Shown here: positions 14,527 through 23,472 of the stretch, in pieces
Position numbering within the stretch: position 1 is the stretch's first letter
Layout: every line of letters begins with the position of its first letter
NCBI GenBank assembly: GCA_005879205.1
Contig: VBLD01000042.1
Coordinates: 1-31,324, forward strand
DNA length: 31,324 nt
Direction: 5' to 3'
DNA from: Deltaproteobacteria bacterium
GTDB lineage: Bacteria; Desulfobacterota; Binatia; DP-6
Position numbers and translations under genes: made by a program
The notes under the pieces: generated by a model
Told to the model about the DNA's origin: nothing
Databases searched by the model: none
What the model saw: only the letters and a program-made list of their open reading frames with translations

Positions 14527-15369
14527 TCAGCGGGCAAAGACCCGAGGGCTCGCGACGGTGCCGGCGACGAGCAGCCGCCGTGGACTCGCCGCGTCCCCCG
14601 CCGGCGCCGGGAGGAGACCGAGGAGCGCGCGCACGTGGTCCGGCGCATTGGCCGCCGCCGCGACCGCCAGACGGAGGTCGAGTCCACTCGCTTCGAGCGG
14701 CGCCGCGAGTTGCACCACGCCCTCGCCCTCGGCCGACACCTCCGGACCATGCAGCTCGAGCGACGTGACGGCCACCCGGTCGCCGACGAGCCGCCAGCCG
14801 AGCGAGGCGCGTTCGGCGTGCAGCGTGCCGACGGCAAGCAGCGGGCCCGCCGCGCTCCGCCACTCGCCGGCACGGACCTCGACCGTCCCCTCGCCGACGG
14901 GCGGGGCGAACTGGATGCGCGCCGTCATCGTGGCGCGGCCCGCGAGCGCGCCGGCGGCCAGCGCGAGCGGCGGGCAGGCCGCGAGGTCGATGCCGTCCCA
15001 GGTGAGCGTCACCGCCGACGGCGCCCGCTCGCCGGTCACTGTCGCGACGCCGTCGCCACCGCAGGCCACCGCCTCGACGTGCCACGGGAGCCCGATGCCG
15101 TTGCGCCAGAGACCGACGAGCGACGGGCGGAGATGAACGCGCTCGGCCCGGGCCAGCCCGGCGCCATCCCGTCCCCGCAGCGAGACGTCCTCGAGGACGA
15201 GGCCGGTCGGACGGAGCGCGGCGCGGCGAAACACGACGGCGGGCCAGCCCGGAGGAGTGGCCCGCGCGAGCACCGCGCGGACGACGGCGTCGGCCGGAAA
15301 GAGAACGAAGAGGAAGAACGCGAGCAGGACGGCGGCGAGCGCCGCCCCCCCGAGCCTCCGCCGGCTCAC
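14527..15369 (-). CDS. gspN: Type II secretion protein GspN
   Basis: This encodes 280 residues with one N-terminal membrane helix ('LGGAALAAVLLAFFLFVLFPAD') and a beta-rich periplasmic part with AsmA-like strands, such as 'GLVLEDVSLRGRDG', 'AERVHLRPSLVGLW', 'LHAERASLGWRLVGD' and 'LELHGPEVSAEGEGVVQL'. This is the usual look of GspN in deltaproteobacterial-type T2SS clusters. GspN is an accessory protein of the inner-membrane platform, and its exact job is not settled. It overlaps gspM by 4 bp. Confidence 0.82.
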   Translation of the reverse strand: MSRRRLGGAALAAVLLAFFLFVLFPADAVVRAVLARATPPGWPAVVFRRAALRPTGLVLEDVSLRGRDGAGLARAERVHLRPSLVGLWRNGIGLPWHVEAVACGGDGVATVTGERAPSAVTLTWDGIDLAACPPLALAAGALAGRATMTARIQFAPPVGEGTVEVRAGEWRSAAGPLLAVGTLHAERASLGWRLVGDRVAVTSLELHGPEVSAEGEGVVQLAAPLEASGLDLRLAVAAAANAPDHVRALLGLLPAPAGDAASPRRLLVAGTVASPRVFAR

Positions 15370-15881
15370 GACGCGGCCCGCAGCCGCGCGACCTCGACGG
15401 TGGCCTCGAAGCGGGCGGGATCGTCGGGATGCTTGCGGAGGTCGAGGCGCACGACGTGCGCCGCCGTCTCGAGGGCGTGCAGCAGGCCCACCACCTCGGC
15501 CAGCGCCGCGTCGCTCAGGCGAAGCGCGACGCGCTCCTCTGCGAAGCCGTCCGCGGCCGGGCCCGACGCCGGCGTCAGGCTCGCGATGCGGCCGCGGCCG
15601 ACGACGCGGTCGGTCGCCTCCTGCACGTCGGCGAGCAGCGGGGCGTCGTCGCTCGCCGCGCGTGCCGGTCGGCCCGCGGCCAGCCGCCGGGCGAGGGCCC
15701 TGACCCCGGCCAGCTCGCGCTCGTGGGCCGCGACCTGCCGGCGGAGCGCCGCGAGGTCGTCGTGGACCGCGAGCACGGCGAGCGTGAGCGCCAGGACGAC
15801 GGCGCTCGCTGCCGCCACCGCGAGGAGGCTCCGCTCGCGTCCGGAGCGTCCGGCGAGCCAGGCGACCACCCGGTCCGTCAC
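15366..15881 (-). CDS. gspM: Type II secretion platform protein GspM
   Basis: This encodes 171 residues from a GTG at 15881 that overlaps the gspL stop as GTGA. The layout is a short cytosolic N-terminus with 'WLAGRSGRERSLLA', one membrane helix 'VAAASAVVLALTLAVLAV', a coiled-coil stretch ('DLAALRRQVAAHERELAGVRALARRL') and a small ferredoxin-like domain ending 'FEATVEVARLRAAS'. This matches GspM, which pairs with GspL in the inner-membrane platform. The assignment rests on topology and position more than on sharp motifs. Confidence 0.85.
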   Translation of the reverse strand: MTDRVVAWLAGRSGRERSLLAVAAASAVVLALTLAVLAVHDDLAALRRQVAAHERELAGVRALARRLAAGRPARAASDDAPLLADVQEATDRVVGRGRIASLTPASGPAADGFAEERVALRLSDAALAEVVGLLHALETAAHVVRLDLRKHPDDPARFEATVEVARLRAAS

Positions 15882-17179
15882 GAGCTCGCTCCCGCCGGGC
15901 GGCGGACGGCGCGCAGCCTGAACTCGACCCCGCGGCCGTCCACCGTCGCCCGGGTCTCGTCGGCCGTCACCTCGGTGAGGAAGGGCGCGTCGGCGAGGGT
16001 GCGGCGCAGCGTCTCGACCGTTTCGAAGCTGGCCGCGCGGCCGCGGAGGTCGACGGCGTCGGCGTCGATGGTGAGCTGGTCCAGATCCAGGCCGACCGTC
16101 ACGCGGGTCGAGAGCTCGCGCAGGACCTCGAGCACGCCCGTGCCGTCGCCGAGCCGTGTCCGCTGGCGCAGCGCGCTGGCCACGGCGGCCTCGAGCTGCG
16201 CTTGCGGCGCGACCAGCCGCGCTCCGGGGAGAGCCTCGCTCGCCGCGTGCTCGATGGCGGCGCGGAGCGCGGCGTCGCGGTGCGAGAGGTCGTGGCGGAC
16301 GATGCCGAGGTCGACGACACCGAGCACGAGCGCGAGCAGCGCGAGCGCGGCGATCGGCCGGAGCGAGGTGCCCCGCGCGCCGGGGCCGACGTCGAAGGCG
16401 ACCCCGTGCCGCCCCCCCGCGACGAGCCCCACGGCCACCGCGCACGCCTCCGTGTCGGCGGTGGTCGCAGCCAGCTCGCGCAGCGGAACGGCCCCGAGCG
16501 CCGCGGCGACGGGGACCGCGTCGGGACCGGCTGCGGCGATCGTGGGCGGGGCGCCGCCGAGCGCGGCGAGGTTCCAGCGCACCTCGGCGGCCAGCGCGGC
16601 GGGCTCCGTCGCCGGCGCGCCGAGCGCGCGGAGCGCGACGATGCGCCCGTCGCGCCGGAGCGAGAGGGCGCTTCGGGCGCCGTCGGCGAGCACGAGCGCC
16701 GTGTCGCCGGCGGTGTCCGGCACGAGCCCCCAGGCCGGTAGCGGTGCGAGGTCCAGCCGTGCCGGCGCGAGGTCCGCCGCAACGAGCGGCTCGACACAGG
16801 CCTCGACGTCGGTCCGCCGCGCCACCGCCGCGAGCACCGTGGCGCCGGCCTCGGTGCGCGCCAGCGCTTCGAAGGCGATCACCGGGTCCTCGGGTGCGAC
16901 GGGAAGCTGCCCGAGCAGCTCGAGCGGCGCGGTGGCGGCGAGACGCCGGCGGTCGCGGAAGGGAAGCGTGAAGATGCGATGCGTCGCGAGCGCCGCGGGA
17001 AGCGCCGTGAAAACCGCCTGCGGCCGCCAGGCCGCGAGCTGCGCGAGCGCGCCGGCGAGCTCGCCGCGGTCCGCGAAAGGGATCCGCTCGACCGCTCCGA
17101 GCCGCACCGCGCCGAAGGTGCGCACCGCGCGTGCGACGCGGAGCTCCCGCTCGCCGACGTCGATGCCCAGGACTCGCAT
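15878..17179 (-). CDS. gspL: Type II secretion platform protein GspL (PilM-like)
   Basis: This encodes 433 residues. The N-terminal cytoplasmic part has the actin-like (PilM/GspL) fold, starting 'VLGIDVGERELRVARAV' with 'AALPAALATHRIFTLPFRDRRRL' and 'PLELLGQLPV'. A single membrane helix lies at about 267-285 ('IAALALLALVLGVVDLGI'). A periplasmic ferredoxin-like domain follows ('VTVGLDLDQLTIDADAVDLRG'). GspL links the ATPase GspE to the platform. It lies between gspJ (2-bp gap) and gspM (4-bp overlap). Confidence 0.9.
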   Translation of the reverse strand: MRVLGIDVGERELRVARAVRTFGAVRLGAVERIPFADRGELAGALAQLAAWRPQAVFTALPAALATHRIFTLPFRDRRRLAATAPLELLGQLPVAPEDPVIAFEALARTEAGATVLAAVARRTDVEACVEPLVAADLAPARLDLAPLPAWGLVPDTAGDTALVLADGARSALSLRRDGRIVALRALGAPATEPAALAAEVRWNLAALGGAPPTIAAAGPDAVPVAAALGAVPLRELAATTADTEACAVAVGLVAGGRHGVAFDVGPGARGTSLRPIAALALLALVLGVVDLGIVRHDLSHRDAALRAAIEHAASEALPGARLVAPQAQLEAAVASALRQRTRLGDGTGVLEVLRELSTRVTVGLDLDQLTIDADAVDLRGRAASFETVETLRRTLADAPFLTEVTADETRATVDGRGVEFRLRAVRRPAGASS

Positions 17180-17181
17180 GG

Positions 17182-17787
17182 CTAGGGCGTCGCCGCCTGG
17201 AGCGCGACGGCCGTCGCGAGCTCCTCCGTCCCGCCGCGGCCGTCGTCCTGGGCGATCGCCACCTCGACCGCGCGCGGCAGGTCCTCCGCCTGCCAGCCCG
17301 AGTGCCAGCCGCCGCCGTCGAGGCAGCGCACGCGGAGCGCGCGCAGCCCGGCGACGACGGGGATGCCCGGCGCCTCGGAGGCGGGCACGGGAACCGTCGT
17401 CTCGCGCCGGACGAGCGTTCCGACGCCCGGCCGATTTCGATCCGGCTCGACCCGATACGAGACGACGCTCGTGTCACCCGCCGGCGCCGAGCCGGCGACG
17501 GGACCGCGCGCCCCCGTCGGAAAGCTGAGCGACCACCACGGCGGCGACCCGTCGGCCGGCGGCTCGAGGGCGAAGCGCTCTCCCGTCCCGGGCCGGCGGG
17601 CCGCCTCGAGCTCGGCGGCCAGGCGGAGGAGCGCGCTCCGGCCGGCGCCGAGCCGGTCGGCGCGCGCCGTCGCGTCCGTGTGCGCGGCGCGCGCCCGCAG
17701 CGTCGCCCCCGAGAGCGCGGCCAGGACCAGCGCGGCAATGGCGAGCGCGACCAGCGCCTCGAGCAGCGTCGAGCCGCGCGTGCTCAT
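17182..17787 (-). CDS. gspJ: Type II secretion minor pseudopilin GspJ
   Basis: This encodes 201 residues. The very short leader 'MSTRG' precedes 'STLLEALVALAIAALVLAALSGA', with Glu at +5 of the mature protein. 'LRLAAELEAARRPG', 'WWSLSFPTGARG', 'SVVSYRVEPD' and 'ALRVRCLDGGGWHSGW' are GspJ-like blocks. It forms the pseudopilus tip with GspI and GspK. Its ATG overlaps the gspH stop by 4 bp (ATGA). Confidence 0.88.
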   Translation of the reverse strand: MSTRGSTLLEALVALAIAALVLAALSGATLRARAAHTDATARADRLGAGRSALLRLAAELEAARRPGTGERFALEPPADGSPPWWSLSFPTGARGPVAGSAPAGDTSVVSYRVEPDRNRPGVGTLVRRETTVPVPASEAPGIPVVAGLRALRVRCLDGGGWHSGWQAEDLPRAVEVAIAQDDGRGGTEELATAVALQAATP

Positions 17788-18287
17788 TCCGCCTCGACGC
17801 GCGGCCGGCCGCCGGCGGGAGGGACGACCACGCCCGCCCGCCGCCCGGAGCCGTCCGCCAGGTCGATGCGCGCTGGCAAGGCGTCGCCGTCGGGCTCGAG
17901 GTCGAGCGCGGCGATGCCCCCGCTCGCCGCCGGCGTCCCCCCCGCGGTCACCGCCGCGAGTCGAACGCCGGCGGGCAGCACCCCGCCGCGTCCGGTGGGC
18001 GAGGCGTCCGGGACGACGGTTGCCGGATCGCGTCCCGGGGTGCCGAGCTCCCAGCGCCCGCGGTCGAGGTCGAGGACGAGACGCATCGGCCGTCCGCCGA
18101 GGATCGCGCGGTCGCGCCCGTAAGCGACGGTATCGGCGAGGCGGCGAGCCGCCGCGGCGAGCGCGAGGCCGCGCGCGTCGCCGAGCCGCGGCAGCACGAG
18201 CGTGGCGCCCAGCGCGATGACCGCCAGCGTCACGACGAGCTCCAGAAGCGTGAACCCCCGCTCAGCCCCGGCTGTCGACGTCCGCAA
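17784..18287 (-). CDS. gspH: Type II secretion minor pseudopilin GspH
   Basis: This encodes 167 residues. The prepilin motif 'ERGFTLLELVVTLAVIALGATLVLP' is classical, with cleavage after Gly and Glu at +5. 'AAARRLADTVAYGRDRAILGGRPMRLVLDLDRGRW' is the GspH core. The start appears to be TTG at 18287, inside the 3' end of gspG (26-bp overlap), with GAGGG from the gspG coding sequence as ribosome binding site. A later start would shorten or remove the leader. Confidence 0.9.
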   Translation of the reverse strand: MRTSTAGAERGFTLLELVVTLAVIALGATLVLPRLGDARGLALAAAARRLADTVAYGRDRAILGGRPMRLVLDLDRGRWELGTPGRDPATVVPDASPTGRGGVLPAGVRLAAVTAGGTPAASGGIAALDLEPDGDALPARIDLADGSGRRAGVVVPPAGGRPRVEAE

Positions 18288-18675
18288 ACTTTCCCTCGCC
18301 CCCTTCCACGCCGTCCGCCCCGTACGACTTGAGCGTGAAACGCGCCCCGTCGCTCACGTATATGTAGGCGTTGCCCCACGGGTCGAGCGGCACCCGTTCG
18401 AGGTAGCCGCTCGGGTTCCACTGGCGCGGGACGGGCGGCGTCGTCGGCCGCGACACGAGGGCCTGGAGGCCCTGCTCGGTGGTCGGGTAGCCGCCGCCGT
18501 CCAGCCGGTAGAGGTTCAACGCCTGCTCGATGCCCTTCATGTCCGCCGTCGCCTTGACGCGGCGGGCGTCGTCCGTGCGCCCCATGATCTTCGGAGCCAC
18601 GATGGTGGCGAGGAGCCCGAGGATGAAGACGACGACCATGACCTCGAGGAGGGTGAAGCCGCCGCCCCGTCTCAT
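18262..18675 (-). CDS. gspG: Type II secretion major pseudopilin GspG
   Basis: This encodes 137 residues, the major pseudopilin. The leader 'MRRGGG' is followed by 'FTLLEVMVVVFILGLLATIVAPKIMG' (Phe +1, Glu +5). The globular part has the family-typical 'ALNLYRLDGGGYPTTEQGLQALV', 'YLERVPLDPWGNAYIY' and a C-terminal acidic calcium-site loop 'SYGADGVEGGEGKFADVDSRG'. The ATG at 18675 overlaps the gspF stop (ATGA). Confidence 0.96.
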   Translation of the reverse strand: MRRGGGFTLLEVMVVVFILGLLATIVAPKIMGRTDDARRVKATADMKGIEQALNLYRLDGGGYPTTEQGLQALVSRPTTPPVPRQWNPSGYLERVPLDPWGNAYIYVSDGARFTLKSYGADGVEGGEGKFADVDSRG

Positions 18676-19868
18676 CGCACCACCTGGTTGAGCGCGAAGA
18701 TCGGTACCAGCACGGCGACGACGAGCAGCAGCACGACGCCGCCCATGGCGACGATCAGGACCGGCTCGAGGAGCGCCGTCGCCGCCGACACGGCGGTGTC
18801 GACCTCCGCCTCGTAGCTCCGCGCCGCGCGCTCGAGCGACGTGGCGAGGCTCCCGCCTCGCTCGCCGACCGCCGCCAGCCGGACGAGGAGCGGGGGGAAG
18901 GCGCCCGTCCGCCCGAGCGCCGGGGCGAGCGCCTCGCCGCGGCGGACGGCCGCGCGCGCCGCCGCGGCGGCGTCGACCAGCGTGCGATTGCCGAGCACGG
19001 CCGTCGCCACGTCGAGCGCCGCCTCGAGCGGCACGCCGCTCGCAACCAGCGTCGCGAGCGTGCGCGCGAAGCGCGCGACGGCCGCCCGTGCGATGAGCCG
19101 GCCCGCGAGCGGCAGCCGGAGGAGCCCGGCGTCGATCCGGGCCCGTCCTGCGGGGGTTGCGGCCCAGCGACGCCACGCGACGCCGCCGGCGAGCGCGACG
19201 AGGAGCGCCAGCCACCACGTGGCCCGGGCGAGGCTCACCAGGCCGAGCAGCGCGCGCGTCGCGAGCGGCAGCGGCGTGCCCGTGTCGGCGAAGAGCTGGG
19301 CGACCTGCGGCACGACCCACACGAGCAGGAAGGCGAGCACCAGCGCGGTGGTGGCCGTCATCACCAGAGGATAGGTCAGCGCGGCCCGCAGGCGAGCGCG
19401 CAGCGCCGCCGTCGCCTCGGTGTGCTCCGCCAGCCGTTCGAGGACCGTCGGCAGTGCGCCGCTCGCCTCGCCCGCGTGTACGAGATCGCAGTAGAGCGCG
19501 GAGAAGACGCGCGGGCTCGCGCCGAGCGCCCGGGCGAGCGGCTCGCCCTCGCCGAGGCGGATGCGCGCGAGCGTGAGCGCCCGGCAGAGCACCGGGTCGG
19601 CCGCCTGCTCCGCCACGACCTCGAGCGCCTCGGCCACCGGGAGACTGGCGGCGACGAGCGTCGCGAGCTGGCGGGTCGCGGCCGCCAGCTCCGCCGCCGC
19701 GACCCGCCGGGCGGGCGCGCTCGCCCGCGCCGCCTCGGCCCGGAGCTCGGTCGGAAAGACGCCGCGCGCGCGCAGCGCCTGCCAGGCACCGCGGGTGCTC
19801 GTCGCATCGACGACGCCCGACTCGGCGCCGCCGCTGGGGCGGAGCCCACGGTAGGCGAAGACGGGCAT
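18672..19868 (-). CDS. gspF: Type II secretion inner-membrane platform protein GspF
   Basis: This encodes 398 residues, normal for GspF. It begins 'MPVFAYRGLRPSG'. The two T2SSF cytoplasmic helical domains are seen as 'RQLATLVAASLPVAEALEVVAEQ' and 'RTLATLVASGVPLEAALDVATAV', each with the E-x-SG-type turn ('VHAGEASGALP' and 'VGERGGSLA'). Three membrane helices lie at about 170-190, 213-232 and 370-392. It anchors GspE and the pseudopilus base. The gspE stop and the gspF start share one base. Confidence 0.95.
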   Translation of the reverse strand: MPVFAYRGLRPSGGAESGVVDATSTRGAWQALRARGVFPTELRAEAARASAPARRVAAAELAAATRQLATLVAASLPVAEALEVVAEQAADPVLCRALTLARIRLGEGEPLARALGASPRVFSALYCDLVHAGEASGALPTVLERLAEHTEATAALRARLRAALTYPLVMTATTALVLAFLLVWVVPQVAQLFADTGTPLPLATRALLGLVSLARATWWLALLVALAGGVAWRRWAATPAGRARIDAGLLRLPLAGRLIARAAVARFARTLATLVASGVPLEAALDVATAVLGNRTLVDAAAAARAAVRRGEALAPALGRTGAFPPLLVRLAAVGERGGSLATSLERAARSYEAEVDTAVSAATALLEPVLIVAMGGVVLLLVVAVLVPIFALNQVVR

Positions 19869-21484
19869 CAGCGATCGTCCTGCGTCACGCGCAGCACCTC
19901 GGCCTCGGTCGTGAGGCCGGCGCGCGCCTTGGCGAGCCCGTCCTCCCGCAGCGTCGTCATGCCGGCGGCGATCGCCTGGCGGCGGATGGCGGCGGCATCG
20001 GCGCGGGCCATGACGAGGGCCCGGATCGCGTCGTCGACCACCAGGAGCTCGTGGATCGCCGTGCGCCCGCGGTAGCCGGTGCCGAGGCAGACGCCGCAGC
20101 CGGTGCCGGCACAGCCGGTGCAGCGGAGCCGCACGAGCCGCTGCGCCAGCACCGCCAGGACCGACGAAGAGATGAGGAACGGCTCGACCTCCATGTCGAG
20201 GAGGCGGGTGACGGCGCCGGGCGCGTCGTTGGTGTGCAGCGTCGAGAAGACGAGGTGCCCGGTCAGCGCCGCGCGGAGCGCGATCTCGACCGTCTCCCGG
20301 TCGCGGATCTCGCCCACCAGCACGACGTCGGGATCCTGCCGCAGGATCGCCCGCAGGCCGCTGGCGAAATCGAGGCCGATCGCGGGCTTCACCGGCATCT
20401 GCCCGATGCCGGCGAGCTGGTACTCGATCGGGTCCTCGATGGTGAGGATGTTGCGCTCGCCGGTGGCGAGCCGGCGGAGCGCGGCGTAGAGCGTGGTCGT
20501 CTTGCCGCTCCCGGTCGGCCCGGTGACGAGGAGCAGGCCGTGGCTCTGCCCGAGCACCCGGTCGATCGCCGCCTCCAGCGCGGGCGCGAGTCCGAGACGC
20601 TCGAGCTCGAGGGGCGTCCCGGCGCGGTCGAGGAGGCGGAGCACGGCGCGCTCGCCGAACGCCGTCGGCGCGATCGACACGCGCACGTCGACGTCGCGGC
20701 CGGCGACGCGGATGCGGATGCGGCCGTCCTGCGGGAGCCGGCGCTCGGCGATGTCGAGCCGCGCCATGATCTTCAGGCGGGAGACGAGACGCGCGTGGAG
20801 GTGTGCAGGGGGAGAGACCACGTCGTGGAGCAGGCCGTCCACCCGGAAGCGCACCGTGACGGTGCGCTCGTAGGGCTCGACGTGGATGTCGCTGGCGCCG
20901 TCCTTGACGGCCTGGAAGAAGAGCGCGTTCACCAGCCGGATGACCGGTGCCTCGTCGCCCGCCTCGAGGAGGTCGAGCGGCTCGCCGAGCGCGTCCTCGG
21001 ACGTCTCACCGAGCTCGAGGCGCTCTTCCTCGATCGCCTCCATGGTGTCGGCGGCGGAGCGCGCCGCGGCGTCGTAGGCGCGGGTGATCGCGTCGCGCAG
21101 CGCCGGCGGCGGGACGACCACGGGCAACACTCGCGCGCCGTAGAGGAGTCGCAGGTCGTCGAGCGGGCCGAGCGCCCCGGGATCGGCGATCGCGACCTCG
21201 AGCCCCGCCGGCCCGCGCGCGAGCGGCAGGACGAGGTGCCGCCGCGCGTACGGCATGGGCAGCACGTCGAGCAGGTCGCGAGCCGGCAGCGCCGGCGCAG
21301 CCACCGCGAAGGGCAGGGCCGCGGCGTCGGCGAGGGCGCGGGTGAAGGCGCCCGGGTCGGCCGCGCCGAGGTCGGCGAGCGCCTCGGCCAGCGTCGCGCC
21401 CTCGCGTCGCCGGGTGCGGGCGCGCTCCAGGGCGTCGGCGGGGATCGCGAGCCGCGCGGCGGCGTCGTCCTCGAGGGCGGTCAT
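19868..21484 (-). CDS. gspE: Type II secretion ATPase GspE, short zinc loop
   Basis: This encodes 538 residues starting at ATG 21484, which overlaps the gspD stop as ATGA. An N1E domain (about 1-150) precedes the ATPase. 'QAVKDGASDIHVEPYE' is followed by Walker A GPTGSGKT (322-329), the Asp box 'ILTIEDPIEYQ' (346-356), Walker B 'DVVLVGEIRD' (386-395) and the His box 'LTGHLVFSTLHTNDA' (408-421). The tetracysteine zinc element is present but compact: Cys455, Cys458, Cys463 and Cys466, i.e. CxxC-x4-CxxC instead of about 30 intervening residues. GspE powers pseudopilus assembly from the cytoplasm. Confidence 0.97.
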   Translation of the reverse strand: MTALEDDAAARLAIPADALERARTRRREGATLAEALADLGAADPGAFTRALADAAALPFAVAAPALPARDLLDVLPMPYARRHLVLPLARGPAGLEVAIADPGALGPLDDLRLLYGARVLPVVVPPPALRDAITRAYDAAARSAADTMEAIEEERLELGETSEDALGEPLDLLEAGDEAPVIRLVNALFFQAVKDGASDIHVEPYERTVTVRFRVDGLLHDVVSPPAHLHARLVSRLKIMARLDIAERRLPQDGRIRIRVAGRDVDVRVSIAPTAFGERAVLRLLDRAGTPLELERLGLAPALEAAIDRVLGQSHGLLLVTGPTGSGKTTTLYAALRRLATGERNILTIEDPIEYQLAGIGQMPVKPAIGLDFASGLRAILRQDPDVVLVGEIRDRETVEIALRAALTGHLVFSTLHTNDAPGAVTRLLDMEVEPFLISSSVLAVLAQRLVRLRCTGCAGTGCGVCLGTGYRGRTAIHELLVVDDAIRALVMARADAAAIRRQAIAAGMTTLREDGLAKARAGLTTEAEVLRVTQDDR

Positions 21485-23472
21485 CGCGGCTCGCGCCCCC
21501 GCGGTTGCCACGACGGCCCGACGAGCTCCCGGCGGCCGCCGAGCGCCTTCGGCATCGATGCACGCATGCGCTCGCGCTGCTCGAGCGAGGTGTCGGCCAT
21601 CTGCTCGTCCGAGGAGATCACGTGCGGGGTCAGGAAGACGAGCAGGTTGGTCTTCATGCGCCGGCCGTCGCGCTTGCGGAAGAGGGCGCCGAGGACCGGG
21701 ATCTTCCCGAGGTACGGGACCGAGCGCTCGTCCTGGCGGATCGTGTCGGCGAGGATGACCACCGTCTGGCCGTCGCGCGCCGCGACCGCCGTGCTGGCGG
21801 TGCGGACCGTCGTCGTCGGCCCGACCTGGGTCGGATCGCCGACCGACGTCGGGTCGATGTCCGAGACCTCCTCGAAGAGCGTCAGCCGGACGAAGTCGTC
21901 GGCGGTGATCTGCGGCGTCATGCGCAGCATCACGCCCACGTCGTGGCGCTCGATGGTGGTGAAGAGGTTCTGCAGGTTGGTGGCGCTGGTGGCGCGGCTC
22001 GCCACGAAGGGGACGTTGCGGCCGACGACGATCTCCGCCTCCTCGTTGTCGGTGGTGACGATGTTCGGCGCGGAGAGGACGTTCACGTCGGTGTCGGTCT
22101 CGAGCGCCGTGAGCAGCACCGTGTGGGCCGGCACCTGGCGCCCGTCGGGCAGCGTCACCATGTGGTTGCTGGCCGCGGCGAGGATGAGGCCCGGGAGCGA
22201 CGTCGGGTCGCTGAGCGCACCGCCCGGCGGCAGCGAGAGGTTCGCCTGGGCGAGCCCGCGGTGCCCGTCGAGCCCCGTGCCCGCCTGGAACTCGACGCCG
22301 AGCGAGCGCAGCTTGTCGATCGTCGCCTCGAGGATGATCGCCTCGACGAACACCTGGCGGCGGCGCACGTCGAGCTTCTCGATGACGCCGCGGAGCGTCG
22401 CCCAGTCCTCCGGGGTCGCGCTGACGATGAGGGTGTTGGTCGCGGGATCGGCGGTGATCCGCACCGGGGCCTCGAGCGGGATGGCGCTCGCCGCGCCGGC
22501 CGAGGCGGGCTGGGCCTCCGGCGGCGGCGGGGCGGCGGCAGGTGGCGGTGCGCCGAGCCCGCCGTCGTAGCCCGCTGCCATCTCGGTGCGGACCATCCTG
22601 CTCCGCGCGAGCGAGCTGCCGTGCGGGCGTGCCTCCACGGGCGGCGGCGCCGGGCCGCCGACCAGCTGCGAGAGGACGCGGACGAGGCTCGGCGCGTCGG
22701 CGTACCGCAGGGGGTAGACGTTGACCCGCGTGGCGCCGGGCGGCGGCGCGGCGTCGAGCCGCGCCGCGACGGCGCGCGCGCGCCGCACCTCGTCGGCGCT
22801 GCCGACCAGGACCAGCGTGTTGGTGCGCGGGTCGGGAATGGCGCGGAGCCCGCGGCCGCCATGGGCCTCGCCGGCGAAGGCCTCGCGGAGGCGGAGCGCC
22901 AGCTCGTCGGCAGGCGCAAAGCGGAGCGCGACCATCTCGACCGCGCGCTCGCTCGACGGCGCGTCGAGGTCGTGCAGGAGGCCGGCCACGCGCTCGACGT
23001 TCGCCGCGGCATCGACGACCACCAGCGTGTTGGTCGCGGGATACGGCGTCACCAGGCCGTCCTTGGAGACGAGGGGCTGGAGCACCGGCACGAGCGCCCC
23101 CGCGTCGGCGTGACGGAGCGGCAGGATGCGGGTCACGACCTCGTCGGCGGCGTGGGCGCCGGCGGCGAGCGCATCGCGCGCCGGCACGATCTTCACGAAC
23201 TTCCCGCTCGGTACGGTGGTGAAGCCCTTCACCTGGAGCACCGATTGGAAGACGACGTAGGCCTCGTCGGCCGTGATGCGCGTCGGCGAGAGGATCGTCA
23301 CCTTGCCGCGCACGCGGTCGTCGACGATGAAGTTCCGTCCGGTGACCTCGCTCACGAACTTGGCGAGGACGGGGAGCTCGACCTCCTGGAAGTTGAGCGC
23401 GATGGTGGCGTCGTCGGCGCCGCGGGCGGCGGCGGCGAGGAGGACGAGCAGGCCGGCGACGACGCGCCTCAT
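21481..23472 (-). CDS. gspD: Type II secretion outer-membrane secretin GspD
   Basis: This encodes 663 residues. A short signal peptide ('VVAGLLVLLAAAARGA') leads to N0 ('ALNFQEVELPVLAKFVSEVTGRNFIVDD') and three N domains with 'YPATNTLVVVDAAANV', 'DPRTNTLVLVGSADEV' and 'DPATNTLIVSATPEDW'. Between N2 and N3 is a Pro/Ala-rich insert (about residues 265-335). The secretin core has 'QVFVEAIILEATIDK', 'NVLSAPNIVTTDNEEAEIVVG', 'VGVMLRMTPQI' and 'VPYLGKIPVLGALFR'. This forms the outer-membrane channel. It overlaps gspC and gspE by 4 bp each. No S-domain or obvious pilotin site was recognised. Confidence 0.97.
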   Translation of the reverse strand: MRRVVAGLLVLLAAAARGADDATIALNFQEVELPVLAKFVSEVTGRNFIVDDRVRGKVTILSPTRITADEAYVVFQSVLQVKGFTTVPSGKFVKIVPARDALAAGAHAADEVVTRILPLRHADAGALVPVLQPLVSKDGLVTPYPATNTLVVVDAAANVERVAGLLHDLDAPSSERAVEMVALRFAPADELALRLREAFAGEAHGGRGLRAIPDPRTNTLVLVGSADEVRRARAVAARLDAAPPPGATRVNVYPLRYADAPSLVRVLSQLVGGPAPPPVEARPHGSSLARSRMVRTEMAAGYDGGLGAPPPAAAPPPPEAQPASAGAASAIPLEAPVRITADPATNTLIVSATPEDWATLRGVIEKLDVRRRQVFVEAIILEATIDKLRSLGVEFQAGTGLDGHRGLAQANLSLPPGGALSDPTSLPGLILAAASNHMVTLPDGRQVPAHTVLLTALETDTDVNVLSAPNIVTTDNEEAEIVVGRNVPFVASRATSATNLQNLFTTIERHDVGVMLRMTPQITADDFVRLTLFEEVSDIDPTSVGDPTQVGPTTTVRTASTAVAARDGQTVVILADTIRQDERSVPYLGKIPVLGALFRKRDGRRMKTNLLVFLTPHVISSDEQMADTSLEQRERMRASMPKALGGRRELVGPSWQPRGREPR

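Noticed and set aside
20051..22570. Long plus-strand frames opposite gspE and gspD
   Set aside because: Mirror readings of well-conserved T2SS genes with no recognisable domains.
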